From: Rotaria socialis
Lineage: Eukaryota > Rotifera > Eurotatoria > Philodinida > Philodinidae
Length of the DNA stretch: 64,000 bases
Direction of reading: 5' to 3'
Assembly: GCA_905331475.1 (NCBI GenBank)
Contig: CAJNYU010000510.1
Span: 1 to 64,000, forward strand
The notes under the pieces were generated by a model that did no database searches, had not been told where the DNA came from, and worked only from the letters and a program-made list of their open reading frames with translations. The translations under genes and the position numbers were made by a program. The stretch's first letter is position 1; every line of letters starts with the position of its first letter. Positions 46,630-57,684 of the stretch are shown here, in pieces.

Positions 46630-48334
46630 ATGTCGCAATTGGTAGGTGATTCTAAAGTCAATATTGAAGATCCTCGATATGATCAAGAAACATATTCGGG
46701 TCGAGGTTAGTTTTGTTAATTGTTTAACTTAATGAATTTATTTATATTTTGTTTTGCTTTGAATTCCTTAGCGAAACATTTTTTTCTTACAACAAATCCA
46801 CTAAATCTTTTGGCCAATGATCATAAATTAAATGAGGGTAGAGCTAAAAGAAAAATAACGATTAATATTTACTCTTATTTATTGTAATTTATAGCAAAAA
46901 TGATTGTTGAAAATTATCGTCATGGTATCGTTTCACGACCTGATATGACTCTTGATGAGTTATGGGGCGCAAAATATCTATATGATAGTGCTTTTCATCC
47001 GGAAACAAAAGAGAAAATGTTCATTCTAGGTCGAATGTCAGCACAAGGTTTTTATTTTAATATGCACAACTGCTTTGTTCTAAATAATTTTCTTCGTCTG
47101 CTTTTTTCGTAGTTCCATGCAACATGTTAATTACCGGCTTTATGCTAACAGTAAAATTGAATAACTAAATTGAATTGAAAAATATGAGCATCTTTTATAT
47201 TCGTTTCAGTTTTATAAAGCATCATCAGCTATTGTTTTCTGGCAATTTGTCAATCAATCGTTCAATAGTATTGTCAACTATACCAACCGTAGTGGTGATA
47301 AACCCATTACAAATAATGATTTAATGAAAAGTTACGCTGTTGCAACCACAGTACGTTTTAATTTTGTTTAATTGAACAAAACAAAAACATATTTAGAATT
47401 TATAAGAGAACTACTTGATGAAATTACAATAATTATGCATCTACAAATTTCTATCATGTTTGTACTGCATTTGATTCGTTTAGCTAAATATTTTCTAATT
47501 GTCATGATATTAATATACCTCATGAGCTAATGATAAATTTCTTTTATTTGATTTTACTTCCAACAAAACCAAGAAGTTTTTTTTTCGATAAATGATTTCA
47601 TTTAGTTAAATGAGATTTAATACGCTGATTTTCGATTTCTAGGCTGCAACAGCTACAGCTCTTGGCCTTAAAGGTAGAGGCTTATTTTTTTCTAGTCTTA
47701 AATTTCGATTAGAAATGTATAATTAATTCTTTAATCAGCTGCTGTCTCAAAATTACCAGCAATTATGGCTCGATTCGTACCATTCGCAGCTGTAGCTGGT
47801 GCCAACTGCGTCAATTTACCATTTATGCGCTGGAACGAAATTCGTGATGGTATTGCTGTTTTTGATAAAGATGGAAAACGTGTTGGAGGTGAATATAAAA
47901 ATTTGGAAAAAAATATTTAATCGCATTTTAATATAATTCTTCTTCGTACAATTAGAATCATCTCAAGCAGCAAAAAATGCTATTACACAAGTAGTTCTTT
48001 CACGTATCGGAATGGCTGTTCCGGGTATGTATTGAACTTGAATATAGGTTCTTTTGAATATACTTTTCCATTTGTTTCAGGTATGATCATTCCACCGATC
48101 ATTATGAATGCACTTGAAAAGAAACCTTTCCTACGCCGTACTCCATGGCTTAATAGTCCTATACAAATTCTTCTATGCGGTTTCTTTTTAACATTTACAA
48201 CACCAATGTGTTGTGCTTTATTTCCTCAAAAAAGTTCATTACCTGTGGCTAAATTGGATGAAAAACTTCGAGAAAAATTATTACGCGATGGGATGAAAGA
48301 AACCGATCGAGTCTATTTCAACAAGGGTCTTTAA
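46630..48334 (+). CDS. SFXN1: Sideroflexin (SFXN1/3-like mitochondrial serine carrier)
   Basis: Eight or so short exons encode about 320 residues, the normal family length. Diagnostic segments are the start region ([20 protein letters not shown]), [82 protein letters not shown], and the C-terminal [17 protein letters not shown] ending VYFNKGL, which is nearly identical to animal sideroflexins. The protein crosses the inner mitochondrial membrane four or five times. SFXN1 and SFXN3 import serine for one-carbon metabolism; which of the two this represents cannot be decided by eye. It lies between JMJD6 and PYROXD1 in the same-strand cluster; ATTAAA at 48551 is the only possible poly(A) signal before the next gene. 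Confidence 0.93.
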
Positions 48335-48578
48335 ATCAAAAATCAATGCAAAAACTTTGTGTCCCTTTTTTGGTGTGTTGTTTGTTCTCTTAGTGATTAT
48401 TCCATAAGTATTTTTTAACGCAGTGTTAAATGTCCTTGTCTAGCTGATGGATTCATTCCATTTGATATATTCCTCTCATGTCCTTTCTATTTCCTTGATT
48501 TGATCAATGATTATTAACAAAAAAAATAGACAATAGTAGATGTTCATCATATTAAATCTATATTATCCACTCATTTTT

Positions 48579-48580
48579 AG
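48579..48580 (+). promoter_or_regulatory. Candidate spliced-leader acceptor of PYROXD1
   Basis: ctatattatccactcatttttag abuts the ATG at 48581 directly, leaving no room for a 5'UTR unless one is added by trans-splicing. Confidence 0.5.
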
Positions 48581-50719
48581 ATGGAGAAATATCAATTTGT
48601 TGTTATCGGTGGTGGGATATCTGGTGTCACTTGTGTAGAAAGTGTAAGTTGAAGAAATATGTTTATATCATTGAATTGTTTAAATTAATAGATTGCTACG
48701 TTTAATCCTACTGCTCAAATTCTACTCCTTACAGGAACGCCATTAATTAAAGCAATTACAAATTATGTTAAAGTAAAATTTATATTTCGAATTGTTGATT
48801 TTTTTATAGAATTATATTTAGTTGACTAAATTTTTAGAAGAATTCGATATTGAAGAAAAACCATTCAATTACTTGGCAGAACAGTATTCAAATTTAATTA
48901 TAAAGAATAAAGTTGTCGAACGATTAGATACTGATAAACAAGTAATTGTGAAACTGTTATTTTAAGAAAATAAGAAATATTTTTGATAGTTTGATTAGAT
49001 TATTTTCTGTATGGATAATTCACAAATTCAATACGATCAACTTTGTATTTGTACTGGCGCACGACCTAAAGTAAACTTAGGGTGAAAATCCTTTTTTTTG
49101 GTGTAGAGAAATTCTTCTATTTATTTATCTCTATTGATTATTAGTTACTTGCAAATTCAAATCCTTATGTACTCGGTATTCGTGATACAGAAACTGTGGA
49201 ATCATTTCAAAAGAAATTAACATCAGCGAAGCAAATTCTTATTGTGGGTAATGGTGGAATTGCAACTGAACTTGTGTATGTGAGCTTATAATATAAATAT
49301 TATCTTCGAGTTTCCTATTCTAAACAATTAGGTATGAAATTGAACATTGTTCCGTTATCTGGGCGATTAAAGATGAACATATTTCAACAACATTTTTTGA
49401 TGAAGCAGCTGCTCGATTTTTTCTTGATCGTATTGAAATAGTTAAAGAACAACAAAAACTAAATGAGAAAAGACAAAAATATGAAATTACTGAAATACCA
49501 TCTGAGCTTCAAAATAATCACACAACATCATTAAAAATATGTGGCGGAGCTTTAGGACCTGATTGGGCAACAGGACGCTCGATGAAAGGTGCATTGTCTG
49601 TAAGTAATAATGATCTAGATCTACTGCATCTCTATAGGTTGGCTTAGTAGTCTGACAATCAAAATAGACTCTTCGGCTTTGAATAAGAGCTGTTTTCTGA
49701 CACACCTATTATATTATATTCTTTTGAGTAAATGTTTTAAAATTGACTTTGTTTTTATAAGGAACCTCGACAAGTTCATATTGAATATCAAGTTGAAGTT
49801 AAAAATATTCTTACACCTGAACTATATCAAAAACGAACATCAACCACTGAAAATCTTCAACTATCCGAAGGTAAGAATGGAACATTTTTCTTCTTTATTT
49901 TTGTAAAATTCATCTTTAGAACACATTCAATGGCCAGTATATGTAGAATTAACTAATGGTAAAATTATTGGTTGTGATTTTGTTGTCAGTGCTATTGGTG
50001 TGACACCTAATGTCGAAACTTTTCTTCAATCTGCAAATGTAAAAATAATTATTTTGATTCATTAAATATATACGTATATTCTGTGGTATAAAATTTAGTT
50101 TAAATTGGGTACTGATGGTGGTTTATTAGTTGATGAAAGAATGTGTACATCAATAAAAAATATATTTGCTTGTGGTGACGTATGTTCAGCTGGTTGGACA
50201 TTAACAGAACAGTGGTTTCAGGTATGTAAATATTTTTCTTTTGATTAGTTGAAAATTTGATTCTTTTAGATGCGTCTCTGGTCACAAGCTCGTCAAATGG
50301 GACATTATGCTGGTAAATGTATGTTAGCATATGCAAATAATCAACAAGATTCATTGACGATGGATTTTTGTTTTGAACTTTTTGCTCATACAACAAAATT
50401 TTTCAATATGAAAGTTGTTTTACTTGGTAGATATCATGAAAATGATATGAAAAAATATGAAAATCTTATTCGAATGACGCCAGGTAGTTTTGTACTTTTG
50501 ATGATTAATATATTTAAATGTTTTTATTTACATCTATGTTTAGGCGTAGAATATATTCGAGTTACATTAAAAGATGGACGAGTGCATGGTTGTGTTTTTA
50601 TTGGTGACACTGAACTTGAAGAAACATTTGAAAATCTAATATTGAATCAAATCGATGTCAGCAGTTATGGTGAAACTCTACTAGATCCAAATATTGATAT
50701 TGCAGATTATTTTGATTGA
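48581..50719 (+). CDS. PYROXD1: Pyridine nucleotide-disulphide oxidoreductase domain protein PYROXD1
   Basis: A multi-exon gene of about 480 residues. The FAD-binding Rossmann motif opens the protein ([18 protein letters not shown]). Next come [11 protein letters not shown] and FLEEFDIEE, then an NAD(P)-binding motif ([19 protein letters not shown]). The second FAD motif reads [16 protein letters not shown], and the [12 protein letters not shown] segment follows. The C-terminus ([31 protein letters not shown]) matches animal PYROXD1 nearly residue for residue. Animal PYROXD1 protects the tRNA ligase complex RTCB from oxidation; the family lacks a redox-active CxxC, as here. It is last in the cluster, and AATAAA at 50752 lies only 33 bases past its stop. 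Confidence 0.95.
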
Positions 50720-51370
50720 TAATATGATTCTTGTTTTATCGTTTCTTTTTAAATAAACATCGATCCTGTTGGATTTAAAATAAACAAAGACAATTCTTCG
50801 TACGATTGTTTAGGTTTTCTACTGATTTATAATAAATTAAAACACTAACTTCAAGTAGAAATATAGATAACAAGAAAGAACAAACAAATAATTTAATTTT
50901 CTCTTTTGATTTGAAATTCCTTGCTTGGGAAATCTAAGTTTACGTTACTACATTCGCTCGAGCAACACATACGCTGGTACATTTCGATTGAAATAGCTAT
51001 ATTTAAATTGCCTTTATTGTAACCCATCAGTAATCTATTTGAATTTTATTAAAAAATTGGTGGGTTTACTGCCGGGAAGAAAGTGTTGCAAATCATGTCA
51101 ATATCCTACTTGGATAATATGTGACAATAATATCGATAGGCACATATGATTAATGAAACCATCTGTTTCTATTTTCTAAGGTAGAAAATGAAATCTTTTT
51201 TTTTTAATGTGTGCATCTATTACATACGATTGTATTATTATTATGGAAGGGCCACAACTTGTTCTAATGGGAATAAGCTATTCTAGAATGCAGATAGAAC
51301 GAAAAGAAAAAGGTTTCATTCTCAATAGATCTAAAAACCAGTGTATGATATTATCATTCACGTTAAAAAA
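50720..51370. other. Spacer with PYROXD1 3' end and upstream region of the next gene
   Basis: AATAAA at 50752-50757 closes the cluster. The rest is AT-rich; a frame at 51207-51410 overlaps the next gene's start and is not supported. Confidence 0.45.
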
Positions 51371-52174
51371 ATGTTTTCCTTTTCGGCTTTGTTTTCTTTA
51401 CTTCTGCTAGAATTGCCGATAAACGACAGTAGGGGAGATCATGGTGGTCCTCCAGCTGTTATCGGTGATAGAAATCTAACACTTCGAAGTGATGAAATTC
51501 CTCAAACGTTGTCAAAATTAATACTCGATGGACCATTTTATTGTTATGTCGAATGGACTCAGAACAGGCAAAGCGTCGATATTTACACAGATTATAATTT
51601 TCAACCATACATTGCAGTAAACATCGAACAGGATACATTAAGCATCATATTTCAATATGATGGAAATTATAAATTTACTGAAATGGATATCTATCTTTAT
51701 CTAAATCCGAATATCAATGATATCTTTTTGGGTGGAATTGCGACTCTTAATAGTACCAATGCATTGCATACATATAACTCATTAAAACTGCATACACAAG
51801 GTAGACCGAATGAATAGTTTCGAAGTTAATCATTAAAGAAAAACAAATATATCATTTTAGATACAAGCAATTTAATTCTTGAATTAGATGTGCTCAATCT
51901 TGATGCTATGTTTTTATCAGCAGGAACTACCACGTTAATGGGCTACGTGCAAAACAAAGGCATAATAAAATATTTTGGTATTGGAAATGTTGACGCATCT
52001 CAATTGTACTGTAAATTTGTTGATATTGAAGCTAATGGACTTGGTACTATATCAGTATCGGGCACACAGGGATGCAATATCAGAGTACAAGGTGTCAGCA
52101 CTGTAAAATATAATTGCTCGAATACACATACTATTCAGTTGTCTGGCCTGGCTAAATTAATACCAGTTTACTGA
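51371..52174 (+). CDS. Secreted DUF2807-like (head GIN domain) protein
   Basis: Two exons (51371-51800, 51861-52174) with a 60 bp GT-AG intron give 247 residues. The start at 51371 gives a signal peptide (MFSFSALFSLLLLELPI). The rest looks like the DUF2807 'putative auto-transporter adhesin, head GIN' repeat: a lead strand region (IPQTLSKLILDGPFYCYVEW, YIAVNIEQDTLSI), then beta-helix turns with the pattern L-x-L/I followed by small residues (DIFLGGIATLNS, LILELDVLNLDAMFLSAGTT, LYCKFVDIEANGLGTISVSG, IRVQGVSTVKYNCS). The domain is common in Bacteroidetes and rare in animals, so horizontal acquisition followed by intron gain is likely. Function is unknown; a surface or secreted binding role is plausible. 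The family call rests on pattern, not on alignment. Confidence 0.65.
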
Positions 52175-52589
52175 CTGTTAACTTTTTTTCAGCTTGTTTG
52201 AAATAGTTTTCCTTAAAATAAATTTCTTTCAACATTTGTTTTTTATTATCATTTTGTTGCTTTATAGCATGAAACATAAGTTTAATGGTTTGCCTGATAC
52301 AAATTTGGAGAAGAAAAAAATTGTCATATGTATGATTTATAAGAAAAAAAGAAAAAAAAACGTCAGAGAATGTGGGATAACGTAATTTCGAATAAAATTA
52401 CCTGTTGTAATAAATACTTCATCGTTGTTTTATCTTGACAGAGAGTTGATTTGATGGCTTTTATTTTCAATTATTCGCAGAATGACTGAGTGAGAGCAAG
52501 AAAAAGAGATCGTATTCTCATGTTACATTTTATTATTATCTGAAAAACTCGTAACAAAAATGCTAATATATGAATATCAAATTTAACAA
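52175..52589. other. Intergenic
   Basis: No gene. AATAAA-like strings (aaataaattt near 52218, cgaataaaatt near 52388) may end the upstream transcript. Confidence 0.4.
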
Positions 52590-53621
52590 ATGAATATGAA
52601 AAATACAAGTGAAACGACGACGAATGAAACAATAGAATTTATACGTATCTATATTATTTGCCGTTGGTTTTATTTAATTGTTTTTGGTATTGGCATTACT
52701 GGAAATATATTGAATATAGTAGTTTTTCTTCGAAAAAAGTTTCGTTCAAATTCATGTTCAATTTATTTTATAGCTTATTCAATCAATAATTTTATGAATC
52801 TTACTTTTGGCTTATTTGTCTGGTCATTAACTCTTGGTTTTGGTTTTGATTTAGAATATACAGTTTTGACCTATTGCAAAATTCGTCGTTATCTTACGCA
52901 CGTTAACTATCTTGTATCATCATGTTTGTTAACTATGGCATCAATTAATCGTTACGCACGTGTACGTCAAGCACAATTAACAAAAAATCTTCACCGTTAT
53001 ATATTTTTATGTGAAAGTCAAACAACATATATTATTATTATTTCTACCGTTGTCTTTTGTTTAATTGTTAACGTACATATTCCAATATTTTTTGAAATAA
53101 ATCAAAATGAATGTTATGCACGAATTGGTGTCTACAGAATTTTATTTGATGTTTACTTCTTGTTATTTTATGCCGTACTGCCTCCATTAATTATGGTTAT
53201 TGTTAATATTGCAACTGTAAGACATATAAGATGCATTAAAAAATTAGTTAATCCATGCGTATCTCGTCGTGAATATCATTTTATCGTTCTTGTTATTGCA
53301 CATAGCTTGTCAAATATTATTTTCACACTACCATATACAATTAATAAATTTGTTTATTACACATTTGAAGATTTAAAACCGACTGAAAAAGAGAAGCTTA
53401 TTGGTGCGGTAACACTATTAATTGCATTTATGAATCCTGGATTTTCATTTTTTTTGTATACATTAACAACAAGATCTTTTCGACACGAATTTATTCAAGC
53501 TTGTAAAGATATATTTATTCGAAAAGATTCTAATTCATTGATAAATAAAGTAAATGATACAATTGGCGCACGTTCGTCTTTACCAATGAATTGTATTACA
53601 AGAGGAAGATTGACGTTCTAG
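52590..53621 (+). CDS. Rhodopsin-like (class A) GPCR
   Basis: A single-exon frame of 343 residues. The extracellular N-terminus has N-glycosylation sites (KNTS, TNET). TM1 includes GITGNILNIVVFL with the conserved Asn. TM2 is YSINNFMNLTFGLFVW. The TM3 end reads LLTMASINRYARV, where the DRY position is NRY. TM6/TM7 include LSNIIFTLPYTINKF and FMNPGFSFFLYTL, where NPGFSFFLY stands for NPxxY. Helix 8 and a short basic tail follow (TTRSFRHEFIQACK). It resembles bdelloid orphan receptors related to FMRFamide-type peptide receptors; the ligand is unknown. It is more conventional in its motifs than the GPCR at 13729. ATG 52590 or 52596 may be used. AATAAA lies at 53725. Confidence 0.88.
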   Translation: MNMKNTSETTTNETIEFIRIYIICRWFYLIVFGIGITGNILNIVVFLRKKFRSNSCSIYFIAYSINNFMNLTFGLFVWSLTLGFGFDLEYTVLTYCKIRRYLTHVNYLVSSCLLTMASINRYARVRQAQLTKNLHRYIFLCESQTTYIIIISTVVFCLIVNVHIPIFFEINQNECYARIGVYRILFDVYFLLFYAVLPPLIMVIVNIATVRHIRCIKKLVNPCVSRREYHFIVLVIAHSLSNIIFTLPYTINKFVYYTFEDLKPTEKEKLIGAVTLLIAFMNPGFSFFLYTLTTRSFRHEFIQACKDIFIRKDSNSLINKVNDTIGARSSLPMNCITRGRLTF

Positions 53622-56600
53622 TTTTTTCTTTTCCTTTCTTCTTCTTTGACCTACTTTTGGATTGTCTCATATATATATACGCCAAGTAAAATGGCGTTGT
53701 ACTTGAAGAAATATTTTTGTTATCAATAAAATAAAGAAAAACTATAGAGTTTTTGTTTTTTGGAAGCTCGTATATACAACTCTTTTTACGACCATAGTTT
53801 TTATCTTATATGAACTAATTATTCATCTAATTTGTTTTAGTAATAGATTGACGACAACTGGACAAAAAGATTAGTCTTGGACGATAGCAATTATCTTTCC
53901 CCAGAATTTATAGAACACACAATTATGCATGGAATAAGTTGGTATGTAAAATGTCTTCTCATGGAATCGATGTAATAGGATAATGATGATGATATCATAC
54001 ACGAAGCCCTGGTATAGATCAGTATAGTCTTTCAGTATGTTAAACAAGACAAGCTATAGATCTTTTTTTATACAATGAAAACCATTCTACAGACTTTATC
54101 AATTGCCTTGAATCGATATTGCTACTTTAATGTTAGAAATAAGAATTAGATGTATTACACTCTTTCTCAAATGCAAAGATAAAGTGAGAATGATCCAACA
54201 GTAGAAGTTAGGTTTGTACTGATTTTTCTTGTCCCATTAGAATTAATGCAAACATTTCAGATAAGAAATATCAAAATTATCCGTTGCATATATTTAATCT
54301 GTTTTTAAATGTCTGTTATTATGTCTTATGATTTTTTGAAAGAGACTTTTATTTTGATTGTTCGAGAGAAGATGTTTCAAGCTTTCACATTCTATATAAT
54401 TGATTGTAGTCCCATCTTGAGAAACACAATCAAACAAGTAGAAAGAACCTCATTCAGATAATTAAATTTCTATTCCGATTAAGGACTTATGGCAAAAAAG
54501 AATATACTGACAACATCTAAAATCAGATTTTTATATGCGCGTGAAAAGAAAACATTTCGCAATAGAGGTAACCAGTTTTTTGTGTAAAACAAATCTTTTC
54601 AAACTTGGACTAAAGAATAATAATTATTGATAATTGAGTTTTCCGTTGTAAATTCTTATTGACCAATCTATAGTTCAGTCGTGAAATTATTATGTAAGTA
54701 TTTTCTTTTATTGGTTCATTGCAGAATTTTATTGTTGCATAGTAGTCAGAAATAGTTGATAAATAAATCGAACGAGCAAAATATTGGCAATTAAATTGGC
54801 ACAAGATTTTATGCTTGTAATGATTTATATGGAAGAGATTTAAGATTTAATATTGTGCTCAAAACGGCAATTAGTCGTCATGTGGCATTGATCGTATATT
54901 CAGTAGTAGACATTTTCTGCAAATCTTAATTTGTAGACATATGAAACTAATCACATAGTGTACAGCTCAAGGTTAAAAATATCATGTGGAAAATGAAGAT
55001 ATACCCCATGGAATGTAGCCAAAGATGGTCATACTAATAAATACTAATAAAATGTTGATAATGACACTCAGACTTCTATTTTAAGAATACAAAGATCTCA
55101 ACGGACTAAAAACTGTAAAAACAGGAAACATTATTGGCAATCAAGAATACTTTTTTAAGCAACTACCTCTTATTCACGTCACAGGCTTTATGCTCAATTG
55201 AAAGATTTCAGTCAATGTTTCTAATTATACTTCTATCGGATATATTCTATCCTTGAATAGGTCATTAATTATTTTCCAATCGTCTCTGAGCTATTTTTTG
55301 TACTATTAATGGATATTTTTTAAAAGATTTCATTTTTTTTCCCAGTATTTAAAGTAATTATCATAAACTCGTTTAGTGTGTTATAGCGTTTTGGAAGCAT
55401 GGCGTAATATATATTCCCATGATTCTTCTTTCTTCACATGTTATTCTATTCCTCAATTTCATAGGAAATTGAAAAAACATGTCATTTCAATGAGAATCAG
55501 ATTTCTTGTTAACAAGTGAAAAAGAAATCTTCTAAAATATTTCTATTAATATGATATAACGATCGGCATTTTATGCTTTTATTTCTCTGGAGTTATATGC
55601 TGCATTTCATATCTTTATGCATCAATAATATTATTAATTGAATTAAATATTCGTTCGTGTGATTAAACTAAAATGAACTATAGAATAGACGAAAGAACTA
55701 ACAAAAATTCTACTGCTTTGTATTTCTATCGCGAAAAAAAAAACGATCGTACAAAACCGATTTGCAATCAGTGGTAATCTTTTCAGTTTGATTAAAAATC
55801 TCTCTCTCCGATGTACTCGTTCATTTTTTTTCTATTCTGTTCCATCGATGATAAAAATCATATGTCAAGATCAGTGCAAATAAAATAAAAAGAATATATT
55901 TATTCTACAGAAATACCTCAACATATGTATATATCAATCGATTCTTAATGTCACGATTAATAGACGAGACACCACTACAAAATAAATTACAAGTAAGGAA
56001 AAAAAGAGCTGTCTCTTCTCTTTCGCTTTTCTCAAAATTTTTAGCCTTGAGCAATTATCTATTATAGTACTTATTCTTGTCTCTTGGTTTCCTGAGTTAA
56101 AAGGAAATCATTTTTAGTTCTTGTTCCCATATATTTCTTGTTTATTATTGTTTCTTGCCTCTTATTCATATTACTACAAACTATTAGTTGTTTAATATGC
56201 AGTTCTGTTGTATATGACAAGGATAACTTACGTGTAAGGTCTAGAGTATAATACTTTATGCTTTTATGACATTTGTCCTCGACAGACAGCTGGTGGTTCT
56301 AATTTTCTTTTTTTTTGCATCATAGAGTTCACTCTTAAGTATCAGTAGAGCATATATTAATATTGCAAAAGATCATACGAATAGAATATCTTCTCTGAAA
56401 AACTATTTTTCTGCTAAAAACTTCTATTTCTCTTCCGCTGACATTTATATTCTTGTTAAGTATTATTTCGTTTGTCGTCAGCATTGTTATTAAAAACTTT
56501 AAAATTTATTTATTTTGTAGTTTGATACTACTCTGAAAATAAATATGTGACAAGGAAGTTGACAGACTTGCATTCTATAGTTAATAGACTTTAATAGATG

Positions 56601-57684
56601 TTGGATTAGATCTTTTATCCTCTCCTCTTTCACATTCTAATTCAGAATAAGAACAGAAACGTAGTTCACAGAACAGTCAAACAAAATCGCGCTACCACTA
56701 TAACCTTGATTGATATTATGCGACCTCTGCTATTCTTAGCCGAATATGCAATAGTATCCTATTGATATGGAATATTACTATTCTAAATTACAAGCATTTC
56801 CTAACTTTTCCTATCATTTGATTTTAGCGTGTAATAATTATCTTTATTCGTTGATAGATGTCGCTGTATACATATATTGTTTTATGTTTTTCCTTTATAA
56901 ACTTATTTATTCATCCACTGGTTGAAAATGAATATCTAGCAGCATCTTTAGTAGACAATACGTATATACTTGTTTATTACTAATAGGCTTGATACAGTAT
57001 AAAACTCTTTTGAGATAAATATTAGGACTTACGAATCAAAATGACTAATCACTCTTTATCTATTTATTCATCTGTTTTTGATTTATTGAAAATAGTGTTT
57101 CTTTAAAGAATATCTCTCACTTTCAGTCTTTTTTAGGTGACTTGATTTTAAATCTTTATGTAACGAGAAAAAAAAACGTTTGTGTTTGTTTTCCGTTTAT
57201 ATAAATTTGAAACCTGATGAAAAGAAAGCCTTACTTTAATCTGTGTCAATAGATAGTGTGATTAAAGTTTTTTAAACCCACACAGTTGAATTAATACTCG
57301 ATTAATTAAATCTATTCTTTAGTCAATATTTTTCTCCTAAGAAAAAACCGAGGAGTTTTTTCTTCTTTCTCCTCTTTCTTCGCTATGTATTTCATGGTCT
57401 TGTTTCTAACGAGTCAACGAAAGTCTATTGTTGATTTAATAACAGCAGACACGGCTGTTCAAATATGAATTGACTGTATAATAGTGTTATATAAAAATCG
57501 ATGTAATCGTCATTTTGCTATTGATTTCTTTAACCAAAATGGATCATGATATTAAAAAAAACGATTATCATCATAAACATAAATGACACATCTTTACATT
57601 ATTTTAGATTCGAACAAATACAATCGATAGGAATGATGTAATTAGTTCGTCGTTTGTACATTATTTTATTTATTTTTCTCCTCT
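53622..57684. other. 4 kb without a gene
   Basis: After the GPCR 3'UTR (AATAAA at 53725) there is no credible coding region, RNA gene or internal repeat that I could find. It is uniformly AT-rich. The 3' part presumably holds the promoter of the convertase gene. Confidence 0.5.
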
